DNA from: Haliclystus octoradiatus
Lineage: Eukaryota; Cnidaria; Staurozoa; Stauromedusae; Haliclystidae
Assembly: GCA_916610825.1 (NCBI GenBank)
Contig: OU744448.1
Location: 5,644,287-5,708,286, forward strand
Direction: 5' to 3'
DNA: 64,000 nt
Below the pieces are notes generated by a model. That model ran no database searches and was not told where the DNA came from. It worked only from the letters and a program-made list of their open reading frames with translations. Every line of letters begins with the position of its first letter. The stretch's first letter is position 1. Positions 40,844-55,900 of the stretch are shown piece after piece. Made by a program: the position numbers and the translations under genes.

Positions 40844-40970
40844 ATGTTCCATGAAAAATATCCAAAATGGGAAGTTCGGTGAAGTTCTGATATGTTGAGC
40901 AGACCTTCATTGTATCAAATGGTTGGATAGTAGAGCTGTATTTGACGTTCAAGAGTTTGCTATGAGTCTC

Positions 40971-43900
40971 CTAGGTTTGATAATGATCACTCATTCGTTC
41001 AATAGTTGATGGCAATAAATCAGGGACATCTTTAACTTTAAAATCTAACATCATTTGACCATATGACTTTCCCTATAAAATACAAAATTAGTTATAACCC
41101 TGCATATATAAAGATGTTAATGTTCTAAGTCAACCTATAATTATTCAATTCAATTCAATATTTGTGTATACATTCATATATATTAAAAGTAGCCTACTTG
41201 AAGTTTATAACTACTGTATTGTACTGTAAATAAACCTATTCATTCAAAATCATTTATGTACAAAGAAAAATTATTATAGCTGTAATTTAGCAGACTTAGA
41301 CCTATATATTGACCAATACAGATAATTTTATTATGAAGAGTTTATGACACCATGTATTGATGAACAGAATTGTTATTAACATGATCGAGGAACAGGACCG
41401 TTCGTCGCCATTGCATATTGAACGAATGTGAGAGAAACGCAAACAACACAATATGCATGCGCAAAAGACGCACCGAACATTAGAGGCCTTAAGCAAATGC
41501 GACGGGGTGATATCTAGGACAGGATTTTCTTAAATTTCGTCATATTTAGAAAGTGCGCATGCGTTCAGCGAGGGGATGTCCTGGAAAAATCCTGTCTTGG
41601 TGATTTTACTACGTTATCTGATTAAAACCCTGTTGTTTGTGAAACATGAAGGAAAAATAAAAATGGCGACTGAAGAGACAACACATAATGGTTGCTACAA
41701 ATTCCTAATTGTTCCCAATCATGTTATGATTTAGTCAAAGGGATCTTCTTTTCGTGAAAACATTGGAATTCATTTTTTTATATAAATATTTTGAGTTTTG
41801 GGCTGGCAGTTTTTCTTCTGTTGTATACTGTTGATGTTTCTTTTGTTGTTGAGAAAATGAATTAGATATCACCCTATTATCTCTAGTACTCAGGATTCCG
41901 GCTGCCGGAACATTATCCAATTCGTATTTTTTAATTGTATATATGTTTGAACAATTTATGAATTTGAAGACTGTGCACATAATCAAATTTGCTTCCATTT
42001 TTGCTGCTTATTTTCAGTTCTGTTCACCGCATTTGAGAGCTGCTCATAAAATTGTCACATTATTATAGCTTAGCCGACTATTTTATTGTTTGCCATATTT
42101 AAAAAAAAGGAGTCTCACAGTGAAGAAGAAAAGCATTAAAATAATCAAAATGTATATGATGATTTGTTGTTGTGTCTCAATTACTTTGCAAAGCTTTTGA
42201 CAAATGGATGAGTATTTTTAGAGAATTAAGTACACTGTACTTCAAAGAGTGACACTTTCGAATCTTGAAAAACGAAAATTCTAAATGTTTCTGATTTCTG
42301 GAAATGTCAAGCGAGAGTAATATGATCACGATAGCGATCGATCATTAATCCATAAAATGCAATTTTCAAAATTGCCGTTGTTATGGACAGACATATTATG
42401 CTCATTCGGCGTGACCAAACATTATTAGGGTGAGATGATTGGTCTGAAACAACCGGTTTTGTCGTTCCTCGGCGCCAGTTTTTACTAATCGGAAATTTAT
42501 CGGCATCGACAAATCAATCACTTTGTCAATTGTCTCACTGATTGTTTTTAGACAATGAAAATCAAAAATTTTTATTCAAAAATTAATTCATTTAATGTTT
42601 TGATATTTTAATTAAAAATAGTTGATATCTCCGGGGCGGTACAGTCGCTCTGTTTTACTTACGTCGTTCTGTAATTATAAATTTATGTCAGTTAATTCGA
42701 ATCACCGTTTTTCAAGATTTGAACTGTGATGAAAACAGTTCATAACATTAAATTGCCTGATTTTTATGAACTGTATGAATTGCTCATTAGCAGTCCATGA
42801 TAATGCTCAAGATAAGATAAATAATCCATTTAATCAAAGCACTTGTAACAACAAGTTAATTAATTAAGATAGGCCTACACATTTTTAATGTGTAATGCTT
42901 CTTCCTATATATAGTGGATGTTGAATACATGGCTATAGACCGAGCGCCACATATCTAAAACGGTAGGTTTCTCCGGGCAACTTGAAATTCACATAAAATG
43001 TTCATAAAAATACCATAAATACTTTCCCGTTTCTTGTTTTAGTCAAATTTTATTGTGGAGCTCACCATTGATGAATCTGTAAATCATTTCATGGTCAGAG
43101 CCCTCTTAATTCATACAATTTGTGTTTTCATCATGCTTCTATGGATTTGCAAATTATGGGAGAATCGAAGACCATGAAGCTCACATGCAGCATTTTCTCA
43201 AAACAATAAGAAGGCTTTGACCGTGAATCATGAAATTCAAATTGGATTTTTGAAAGGTTCACAATAAAATTTAATTGAAACAAGAAAAAATCAATTGTTT
43301 AAGAAATTTTTATGAACACTTTTATGTGATTTTCAAGTTACCCGGAGAAACCTGCCGTTTTAGTTCTGTGGCGCTCGGTCTACTAGTAAATAGTGTTTCT
43401 TAATCAACTTACTTGAGGGTCACTTCTTAGTGATGCTATTCCTCCGCCGCCCAAGGAGTCTTCAAGAACAAAGTTTAAAGCATGAATGCCTGGTAACTCA
43501 TACCTAAATTATAAACACGAACAAATATGATCAAGTAGGGTAGTAGAATGATGCTTCCTTGCACTGCTGCCCAGAACAGAATTTCTTTTGTAATTCACTA
43601 AGTAATGCCATTGTTTGGCCAACATTATAAGTATGTGAAATGTGTATATTACATGTTGAAGAAAATTAGAAGGCTTTGATATTTATGTTCAAACTCTTCT
43701 TATTTCTAAATAATATAACTCTAGCAAGAATATAATTTAGAACTATTGTAACCAGGTGATGCCATGGGTACAAAAATTAAGGTACATAATAATAAATCAG
43801 AAATGACTCTACTCTAACTAAAAAAATAAAAGGAGTCTGTGAGCAGGCTAAATACACACAAATCTGCAAATTTTCATTCAGATTCTTGTACAATATTATT

Positions 43901-46900
43901 TCAACTAGCGGTAACTTGAGCATTAGCTATTGTAAGTATTATAATAAAATCGTTTGATGAACTGTTTACAGGGTGTCAATAGACAGTTCATGAATGTCCG
44001 TTAAGTTCAGGAGCTTAACACATTTTTCGTAGGGACTGTGATACAACATATCATTATTATGATTGGTATAATCTTAAAGAAATATGACTGATTCAAAGCG
44101 CTTATAAATATCAAGATCGCTGGTAATTGAACATACTTCAGACATAACTTTAAATACATGTATGTAATTTAAATAAATCTATGATAAAGCTCACCTTATC
44201 ACTGAAACCTCTTTATCGCTTTCAAAGACATGTCTAAAGTATTTTGTCACAGCCTTTACTGTCAACACTTCCTTGAGGAAAGGATAATAACTTGGATTTC
44301 TACAAATTACACCTTAAAAACATAATAATAAATCAGTAAGTATTAAATAATAATGTGATTGGGTTATCTAGCAGCAGATAAAGATTACCATTTGACAGGG
44401 CGGTAAGTAATAATAATATATTGGATTCAAAGACTACACCTTCGTTTCTGTACTAACTTTGAAGTTTCAGACTTTATGCAATTGACAGCATTATTAAAAA
44501 TCATTTCATTATCAAAATCGAATATCAACAAACTATTTTTAATATTAACTGTCTGATGATCGCCAAAAGCGTGAAATTTCAAGTTACAGAAATGAATGTG
44601 TACAAGTTAACATCCTAATTAATTAATAATAGTCCAAATTATCTGAGGACTTATAGCCACTTTATATCAAATTGAAACTATCTTAAACATTGTTAATTTA
44701 TAGATAATCACATTTTCTGTAATTAAAATTCGGTCTCAAACAAAGTGATCATTTTTTGGGACTTTTGGGACAAAGTTTTAATTATCATAAAAAGCCATTG
44801 AAAATGTTTTAGTACTGTGCTATTTAAAATTCTAAAATATAAAATGAAACTTTTACTATTGTCCGCTTGGCTTGTTATAGAACAAAACTGTGAGTTGGTC
44901 ATCGGAAATTGGATAATACTGTAGTACAAAAATGATAGAGATGATATATCATAGTAAGAATTTGCCTGCTCAGTTTTCAGGTTAGATGTGAACTATAACA
45001 TATGCTTAACAACAACAAATATTGCATAGCTAGCTATTTGTAAATGTAGTCACCAAAGAATCTTTTGATATGTGATAAATATGAGTTAGAGTGATATGTC
45101 AAGATATGATCAGTATAACACGCACTTCGAAATGAAGAATATTCTGGTTTTCAGTTATGTCAAATTCGTGGAGATTAAAACATCACTAAATCTTCTGGAA
45201 TTTTGCTACGAGTTTATATGTTCTTCCGTGCCTCAGTTTTGTGGCAAAGAAAAATAGATTGCCTTTACAGAGCTATGCCATCTCATATGTAACAAGGCAT
45301 GATTAATCCGATCTAGAGTCTACTAGACAAACCATACCACTTGTGAATGTCGTTATAAAGCTAGATCCAATTCCATTTTTTCTCAGCGACATTTGGTCAA
45401 AACCGTAGGTCAAAACACGCTTTGAAGGCATTTTTCATCAAGCAATAATTTCATCAAGAAACAATTTCAAGATCTAAACTTTCGTCAATCAATTTTTCAG
45501 TTAATATGCATCGTAATCAATCATACTATTTAATCAATCAAAATATTATTTCAGTAGAATCGAGTTAATACTGAAAAACGAAAATTGGAGTTATTAACCC
45601 TGCTTAGGGATACAACCATAGAAAATAGAAATTAATATTAACATTTTTAAGTTGTTATTCAAAATTACCAATATTTGCATTGTTTCCTTTGTCGCCAGAT
45701 CTTGTAAATGCCAGTGCCCCCAGGGGGAATGAGCATGTACCACGGAGCTTCTCTAAAATTAAGTTACATATATTAAGAATAATTAGCTATACCCCCTGCA
45801 TTAACAAGACTGCATTAACAAGCATGCATTAATTCTAGGCCTTGGTCTTACTCTGTTTTCTCATTAATGGCTCGATTATTGGATCCTCTGGTGATTTTTT
45901 CAAATTAATAGGAGGGTCTTGATGTTTCCATACATATGTGTCTATGACTTCTCCGTCAATGTGTACCTCCGCCTGGAAATATCAATGCATATACAATACA
46001 TGTTGAGATTAATTTTTATTGGTACCATATTATGCATGAATACAGTCAAACCTATTATAACGGTCACCTCTGTAAAGCAGCCACCTGTCTATAGTGGTCA
46101 CTCTTGCAACGTCTAAAATAGTATTTTCTATTGAACCAAACCTGTATATAAAAGGTCACCTGTCTATAGTGGTCAATTTATCTATCTCTTGTAGCTGGCC
46201 GTTATACACAGGTTTCACTGTACTATGAGTATATCATAAAAATCATAAAAAGTTACTGAAAAACTATAATCCTACTAGCGTTTGAAAGAATCAAAAGTGG
46301 TTCAAAAGTATAACTCTAAAACTATGATTAAAAAAGGCAAAATATGACAAAGAAGTAAAGATGTAAAGGAGAAAACTGATCTAATTTGATTCCATCAGTT
46401 GTTTTATGAAAGATAAATTGCATTGACTACCATTGGAACATCGTATAAAGTTTAACGTGTATGAGCTTATGTACAAAGAATGGATGGTATGGCTCCATAT
46501 TATTTATCCGAGATGCGCATACTGCGATGGTCTAATAATGGTAATAATAATCGATGTCTTAGATCATCTGTTTACTGTGACCTAGTTGTGCCTCGTTTTA
46601 AAAATAAATATGGATCTCATGCTTTTGGAGTTGCTGGCCCTTTCAATTGGAACAGTTTACCAAATGACATGCGTAATGCAAATTCGTTGTAAGTATTTCA
46701 TCGTCAGCTGAAGTATCATCTTTTTAATAGTGTACTAACTTTTTAAACAGTGCACGTGCATGTAAATAATGTACAAATTACTTTTAGCTATATGTAACCA
46801 TATATAAAGTAATTGTGTGGGCAAAACATCAATTTGAGTGCTCAATGCTAAAAGCAGAGCAATATAAATAGTAGATCAAAGATCACGAGTTTACTCCGTT

Positions 46901-49900
46901 ACTCTGAGTTTGGCGTGAAGACGCTCTTCAGACTCAATACTCAATTCAGATTCAATAAACCGTCCAGGGTCCGACAAAATGTTTTACCTTCCGCAAACCG
47001 TATATTGTTAGACAAACGTTAGTAAAATGTTCAAGTAATTTTACTGACATAAAAGCGTAAAATCGAAGCTTTATTTTAGCTTTATATCCAACATTTGGCT
47101 AACCTTTTGAATTTTTCTAGCCTTCCGCAAACTAGGTTTCCAAGTTTCCGGACATTGTCGGACCCTGAACCGCCTGAAGAGCGTCTTTACGCGAAATTCA
47201 GAGTAACGGAGTAAACTCGTGATCTTTGATCTACTATTTATAACCATATATATTTAAACTAATTTTTTATTGCTAAATTGAGTGCATGTTTAATTACTTT
47301 TTATCCATTTTTTGAATTTACATTTTAAGTTTAAACATTTTCAATTGATAGAATTGTCCAGCGCTGTTGCGGAGATTAATCTCATAAAGGGCGCTTTTAT
47401 AAATGCACAATATATCATATTATTATTAATCAGTCAAATGTTAAATTTGTTAAATAATAGAATATGTTATATTTCACAGAAGGGCAACTGCACGGCAACC
47501 CTGTGTTTGCATTCTCTGACATCAGCACGTAGGATGTTGGGATACACTCAAAAGCTGATCATTCTAATAAATTTGCGAACTCTTCGTAAAATGTTTCTGA
47601 AAAGTTCACGAGTGTTGACAAAAATAACATGTTCATGGATTATAAATAAAGTCTGTGAACTGTATGTCTAATAAACATTTCATTGAAGTGTAATGGAAAT
47701 TCTAGAACAATGTAATGATTCCTAACAAGTTGATTGCTTGATTAAGCATGCAATAGATATAGATGAAGGAATGCCAAGTTTGTTTGTAGCATTTGTTTAT
47801 CGAGTGGTTGTAGCCTAGCAGTTGGATTGGTCGATTGCAAGTGCAAGAAATTATAGATAAAGACACAAGCCAAAGGCCAAAGTTGAACTATGTTTCTGAA
47901 TAACTCAAACAAGAATTAATAACAACTACAACCCTGCGAAAAATAGTTCAAGAGTTTGTGAACAGTTTTTATGAACAGTTCAAGAACGTTAAATGGCCCT
48001 GAATTTCAGGAAATGTTCATGAACTATTCATGAACAGATCACAAACAGTTTATGAACAGTTCGTGAAACCAGGCAAAAGAAGCTCCACAAACTGTTCATC
48101 GACATTAATCACTGCGTTTCAGAACTTGGGTATTTTCCTACCTTCATATCCTCTTTTGAATACAAGAACGAAAACAATTTCAAAACAGGTGATCTAATGG
48201 AGTAGAGAAAAATAAATCAAATATCTATAAATTCCAAGATCAAATTTAATACAAAAGCTTTATCAATGTATAATATGCCATGATGTGTTGTATTTTGAAA
48301 GTGTTCTCAGTTATGATGGATAATTATTATGGAGCTCTTAAGCTATAATTCCACGGCTTGATTTCTTAGAAACAATAGAATTAGAATTAGCAATAGAATC
48401 GAACCATGAACGTATAAATTTATAGAAACAAAGACACGAAAAGCATGAAAATCTGTACAATAATGACTATATCTACATGCCCTTGATTGTGAATAAATCT
48501 ATCTTTATTATTATAATATTATTTCTATATATATTTATACTATATATATCTAGGATACATACACTTTTGGTCTTCCACCAACCATATTTGTCAAACCAGG
48601 TGCTGAAAAATTCAACAAATGCACAGAAAATTATAGATTCCTTAAAGCCAGTAAACTTTCACACAAAAAATTGTTTTTATAAAAAAGAGCAGATAAACAA
48701 GTTCCGCTTTCTCAGAACAACTCAGAGTGTCGTGACTGAAGTCTAGAGAAGCAATAACATCGAATGTCAAAAGTAAATAAAAAATCATTGGAAAAACGAC
48801 AAATAAAATACACGGTTCAGCATGTCAGACATAATTGAAGGATTTTTGAAGGGTTAAAAAGTTGGGTTGTTTGCCCAGGGCTTTGATGTTAAGTCCTGGT
48901 GAAACAATATTATATGAATTGCTACAGTATCCCGGATGCAAGTTATTAAGGGATAGTTCTATTAACATCATTGTGCAAAATTGGTCTGCCCTTGCAAAAA
49001 AACTAGCACAAGAGTTCACAATCTTGATTAAAGATTTAAAGACAGTTACAGATCTGCACACAGTTTCACATACCCATTCCTGTTCCAGCAGGGGCAATTT
49101 CACGAGCAAAGATTTCAAGTGCTGCTTTCTTATTATGTTGAACAGCAAACCAGAGAACAACTTCACGAGGTCCCTGAATGCAAAGACATACTGGAATTAA
49201 TCATTTAAATCAGTATGACAGAGGTACTAGAATGCGTACCAACATCCCTTGTATTATATTGAAATTGATTTTATCAATTTGGTTGGTTCAGAGATACAAG
49301 GCTAATCAACATATCAATACAAAGCAAAACTAGGTTCAAAAACGCAATTAATCTTATAATTTGGAGTTGACATCACAAATGAGAATTTCCAATTTGATCG
49401 GGAATTTTCAAATACATTAACTTATGAGTAAGAAAATTAATTCTAAAATATCAGGAAGGTTTTCTGCGATCTGATTGGTCGAAAGAGCGTGCATGAAATC
49501 CTAGGGTAAAACATGGCTCCGAAAACCGGGAAAAACCGCTAGCTTCAAAAAGTTTGATCTGTGATAAAATACAGAAATTATAACTTTTTGATAACAACCC
49601 AATAAATATCTTAATAATGGCTACGATTTACAAAACGACATTTAGCTGAAGATCTTTATATTTATTGAAGAGCGTGGTAAATGAGTTGTTCGCCGTGCAG
49701 CATGCAAAATAAAAACACAGGATGAGATACAATTATAGGCTACGCTGTTTCAAGGTAAACCTTAAATTTAGATAACAATTAGTACATCAATTTCTAGAGA
49801 ACTATGTACAATTTATATTACAGAAGTTCTTGGATGTGTCTTTCTTTATTCAACAATATATATCTTGTTGTGGGATTTCAATTGAAATTGAATTTTAAAT

Positions 49901-52900
49901 TGAGAATTCGTGAATTGAGAATCTGCCCTCGAATGAGATTCCGACGTTTGTTTTATTTTAGAAAAGGGTTATCACACGCTTGCAAATGTTTGTATTCATA
50001 TTTACTAAACTCGAAAAAGTTGGGAGACACTCAGGAAGCTGAAAATCACTCGCTCGGAGCTCGTGATTTTTTAGCGCTTCACTCGTGTCTCCCAACATTT
50101 TCTCGTTTAGTAAATATGAATACAAACATGGCAAGTGTGTGGTAACCCTTTAGTAAATGTTTAGAAAGGTTGTGTTAGCTCGTATATATATATAGTTATG
50201 TACTAGACTAAGCAATTAAGTCATACCCCAAATGGACTTGATAGAGAAGCATGAGGCCCATAGTTGCTTTCAGATCCAAGTGTCTGGAATCAAGTATAAA
50301 TCATAAATTAAGAAACCAAACAGATCTATATATAAAGTGTGATTGAGATTTAAAAGATACATCAGAAAATATGCTCTTACTTGAACAAGTACTTTCTTGA
50401 AATCTTCCAAACCCAAAACTTCAAACATTGTTCTACATCTAAAACAAAATACAGTCAAATGTGTTATAACAGTTACTTTTACACAGCGGTCACCTGTCTA
50501 TAGTGGTCACTCTTGCTATGTCTAAAATCATAAAAATGATATTTTGTATCGAATCAACATGTGTACAAAAGCCTCAGACCACCTGTTTATAGTGGTCAAT
50601 TCAAATACAGTCAAACTTGCTTAATATCCCCCCTCCGGTACGGATGAAGAGCGGGACATTAAGCAAGGTAGGATTATAAAAGTTTGTATGGAGAATGGAA
50701 AATAGAAATCTGTTTTATGTGGGGATATTAAGCAAGGTGGGACATTAAAAGAGGGGATATTAACCGAGTTCGACTGTACCTCTCATAGCTGGCTCTGGTG
50801 TATATGTTTCACTGAGGTTAAGACTGTACAATACGGGATTATCACAACATACGGCATATACATTTACAATTGTTGACAGTATCTCTAAATGCCTAACAAA
50901 TGCACTGTCTATGTTCATCAAGAGAAATAAAGTTCACATAATCCATATTTGTAAAAAATGATTTATAAAGGCAAGCAAAGGGAATTCCATTTTTATATAA
51001 TACTACAATAAAATTCAGCTAGCATAGTGTCGATTGAGAGCTTGCGTTACTGAGCTACAAAAAATTACTTTGTTCGATTTTTATTTATAGATTAATAACA
51101 AAGACAAAGCTATAATATATTGAATTCATTTTAGAGACATGAAATATGTATTCAATAAACGTGATAAACTGACGGTTGTTTGCAGGTCTTTTGGGCATAA
51201 ATCAATAATAATAATATCACATCATTGCAAGATGTTGGCTTGATTTTGTGATCCTGGGTGAAAGGGGGCCACATTGCCAATTGAGCTTGGGCTCCCAGAT
51301 CCCAGATAAATTTCAACAATTAAAAAATAAAATAATAGTTATGGTGGCAATCAAATTTCCAATATTTCAACAATTTAATTTTAATGTTAACGGCCCTGCT
51401 GCTGTGAAAAACAGTTCAGGAGTTCATGAACAGTTCATGAACGTTAAATGGCCCCAATTTCCATGAACTGTTCATGAACAGTTCATGATCCTTCACAGAC
51501 AGCTTATGAACAGTTCATGAAATTTAAGGGCCATTAAACGTTCACAAACTATACATGAGCTGTTAAAACGGCCAAGGATCTAAGTAATCTAGGGCTCGTG
51601 GACATTTCATTGATGAGTTTATTGATCTAATTTCATAACATTAGATTCATTGAATTGTTTAGTATAATTATTTTATACCTCTTGAGAATACTCTCGGCAA
51701 CACTTTCTGCTTTTTGTGCAGCATATGGTCCGATGACAGGCGCAACAGATGTGGCACGGTATCCATCTAAAAAGGTAGCACTGACCTATTATGAAAACAA
51801 AAGATCAGCATGTCATTAGAGTAGATCATAAAATATTGATACTGATCTAGTCTATACTTAGAAGGTCGATATCATCAAAAGTAGGAAGATACTTGATAAT
51901 AATACTATCATAATCGTGTCTGAACAATACATAAGTGATGTTCTCCTCCTTAGCACACATGCTTGTCTACCTGAGGGACTTGTAATTTCAAACTTATCTA
52001 TGAGCTGAATTTAAAGTTACGGAAAATGTATACGCAACGACGAGAAATCAAATCCTGGTCCCCCACATTCAATGAAGGCAGTCTATCGATGAGATATCCG
52101 TAGCTGACAGGGTTGTCCCTAGTATGGGGGTATTGTGGGTGCCCCTGGCGACTTGGTCAGTTGGCAAATCTTCCTTGAAATGTCTTCAGTCTGCAAAAGA
52201 GGGAAGAAATGGCAGAGGAATATTGTGATGTTCGCTTTCTAAGAGTAGAAATAAGAGAGTTCTTTAATTCTTGTCCATTTATTCATGCCTACACAAATCA
52301 TGAATACTGTATATAGTGTATTTAGTGTTTGATCAAGAGAGTAGACGAGAGAAATTCTTAGCCTGATGCCGGGATCTCCTAAAAACATGGCCCGAAAAGT
52401 TTTTGGCGCTACGCTTGACAAAAACAATGTACAATCGCATTTCAAACCTTGGTGTGGCGATTCAACTCCAGATACCGCACCTTAGCATGCTTCCAATTTA
52501 CAATGAAATATCCAGATCGGAATCCCGCAGCCCCCCCAAAAAAGGTTTTTCAGGAAGGCCCTGGTAGTCAGTAAATATGTTTTTCGATAATTGTATTAAC
52601 AAATAGGGGAATGGATGTCCCTTCATCATTAGTTGGTATGTGTATCGGAAGTTTCTGGTATATGAAACCAAAATAATTTTTTGAAAATTGTTAAAAGCAC
52701 TACACAATTAACATATTTTATTAGAACATTCAATTGGCTAACAAACTTTGTTTCATTATAAGATCTATAGGTAAACTAATAAAGTAGGCCTAACTAACTT
52801 TGTAATCATCTGTTGGTGGCTTTCCTTTTGCATTTGTAACCAATATTGCAGCGCCATCGTCACCTTGAAGAATCAATAAATAATGCAATTACAACAACTG

Positions 52901-55900
52901 GTTTCTTTGAGATTGCAAGCATGGAAATCTTCTATAGCTCTGTTTGAACGGAGAACCGTAACAACTATTATTATATGCCAGCATTTTAAAGATTGAGAGA
53001 TGGCACGAAAAAAGCATTCCATAGCTAGAAAATATTTTCACATGAATTGAAGCAAACATCTAATCAACACAAATACAGAAGCATACCTGATACTTGAGTG
53101 AGATGAACTTTTGAAAAATCACAGCAAACATCTGGTAAAATGTAATTCTCAGGATCGCCAATTTCATAAACAAGCTAATAAAATAGAAGAGTTCATTAAA
53201 GGGAGCGTGCCTCAAGATAAATGAAAATGGTATAAAATTGATATTTACTACTGAAGAAAAGTTCAATAGGTGGTAGGTGTGTCAGAAACGTCTAATTGCT
53301 GTTGAGTCAGATAAAATCACTGTTATATGCAGGTTAGCCTTTATATAAAGGGTGGTTTTGATTCAATAGATAATAATATGTTGGACATTTATAGAGTGAC
53401 CCCTATTGACAGGTGGCCTCTATATAGAGGTGATTGTTAGCTAGCTAAATATATGCATTTGGCGTCTCACAATGCAGATAAGCAATACAGTGAAACATGT
53501 ATATAACAGCTAGCTACTAAAGGTAAATAAATTGACCACTATAGACAGGTTTGATTCAAAGAAAATATTATTTTAGACATTGCAACAGTGACCACTATAG
53601 ACAGGTGGCTGCTGTATAGAGGTGATTGCTATAACATGTTTGGCTGTATGTTAAATTAGTAGTGTATTTTATTGATAATACTTTTCCAATGTTCTCTGTT
53701 CATGCAGAGTTTTAAGCAGGATAGACATATTGAGTGGAAGTCTTCAATTAGCTGCTGTTGAAATGTTGTTTGGAGGGCTCTTCCTTGGCAGTATTTTTCC
53801 GTTAAAACAGGTTTAATGGATTAAGCAATTAATGAATGACGCTGCGCATAATATATTGATCTCTAAACTCTCAAGTTCCATTATTTGGGAATACTAAATT
53901 AGGAAGTTAATAAAGTCTCTTCATTATCTGATAATATTTTCTCAGCCATTAGTTTTTTCCGATTTGCTTTTGAATTTTGAAAAAATAATAACGCCTAGCA
54001 TAACTATTCAAAAATGTTGCTTTTTGTGCTTACGTCAACTCACTGCACTGTGCCTAGGTACTAGGGAAGAAAATATTGATATTCACTAGATCAATAGAAA
54101 AAAGGAAGACAAAATCAATATCTCCAGATATGACAAGTTTTGCTCGAAATATTGTGTTTTCTTTCGAAGTCTAAGAATTATCTCGGGGCTCTTAGAAAGA
54201 ATTAAAACGCCTGATAAATTTTGTAATTATAATAATGTACATTAGCATGAAGAGAATTATAATGATGATGTCTAAAGTCTACCTGTTCTGATACAGTTGC
54301 CTTGGAAACAAGACCCCCAGTATTTGGTGGTTTTGTTACCAAAAACCTGCCATTGGATGCACATTGAACTACAGGAAAGCCAATATTATCCCTAAAAATA
54401 TCAAATAGAATTGACTACCTACATGTAGTTGAATTTTGTAATATTTCTACAGACCTGTAGCCTACATCTTGAAAAATATAGAAAAATTGTTATCCTAGCT
54501 TGTGGTTTTGTATGAAATTGTTGATTTTACATATAAATAAACAATTTGCAACAAAAAAATCAGCGGCAAGAGTAGTGATATGATGAATAACGTTTTGGTA
54601 ATACACTGGCATCAATTTGAAATTAGTAAATGATTAAGCACACACAGATACTTGTATCAAAATTAAAAATAAATATATCAAACAATTTTGGAATGAGAAA
54701 GTGTATGCAGTAAAACTGTTTTGTGAGTCTACGTATATTGAATCAGTAGATAAGCCAATTTGTTTGAAACATTTGCTTGAAAAATAATAATTGAGCACAA
54801 CATTATACTACACTAGAGGATAACTGACTAAATTCAGTAGACTAAAACACTCCACTGCAAAAATTAGTTGAGTTCATGAACAGTCAATGAACTTTACAAA
54901 CTTTCATGAACTGTTCATGAACACCTTATAAACAGTTTATTAAAAGTGCATTAGCATTAAATGGCCCAATTTAATGAACTTTTTCTATGGACTGTTTATG
55001 AACTGTTCATGAACTGAACAAACATGTTATGAACTGGCCATTTAACATCCATGGATCGTTTTCAAGGAGCTTGAAACTACCAAAACATTATAGCAGTGAT
55101 ATTACAGGAGATTAATGACATACCAGTCAGCCACAGTGTGCCAATCAGTGAATATTCCACCAGTTGCTTGAGCTCCACATTCAATCAAATGTCCAGCTAA
55201 ACTAAACATCAACATAATAATAATTTATCAATTAGCATGCGTAACATAAAATTGAGATCTACTTAACTACAGTAGGCTATATATAGTTAAGATAGCGATA
55301 TTGTACTCAATTTACCTTCCAGAAGCCAATAAATCATAATCATATGGTTTCCATTTGAACTAGAGAAAAATCACATGGTTCATCAACATCATTAATAATT
55401 AACTAGGGTTTTTATAAGAATAAAAATTTAATATTTTCAATATTATCATGTCATTCATTTTTCATTTAATATTCATTAATGTTGACAAAAATATACTCTT
55501 AGCATAACACATAAAAATAGAAAATGACGAGCTAATTATATAGTATCCCATTGTCAAAGTGTCGTAAGTTTACAAAGCATGTACAGAAGAGTATAATAAG
55601 TTGAATAAAAGGTTTGACCATGCATGGACGGAAGTTTATGGCTATTCATGTAGACGTTGGATGGGTATCAACTCTTTTAGGTAGGCCTAGCAATTTTTCC
55701 CTCTACCATTCACCTCTAAAAATGGAGACAAAAGAAGGTAGTAATTAGAATGTATTCCATTGACTTAGCAGTGTGACTGTAGCGTGGTTTGGTGGTGACA
55801 GGGATGGTGTATGCCCTTGCGAAAAACAGTTCAGGAGTTCATGAAAAGTCCCTGAACAGTTCCTGAAAGTTAAATGGCCTCAAAATTTCAGGAACTGTTT

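Noticed and set aside
48825-49200. Open frames on both strands near AtuA-like exon 15
   Set aside because: Shadows of the real exon (49173-49074) in other frames and its flanking intron.
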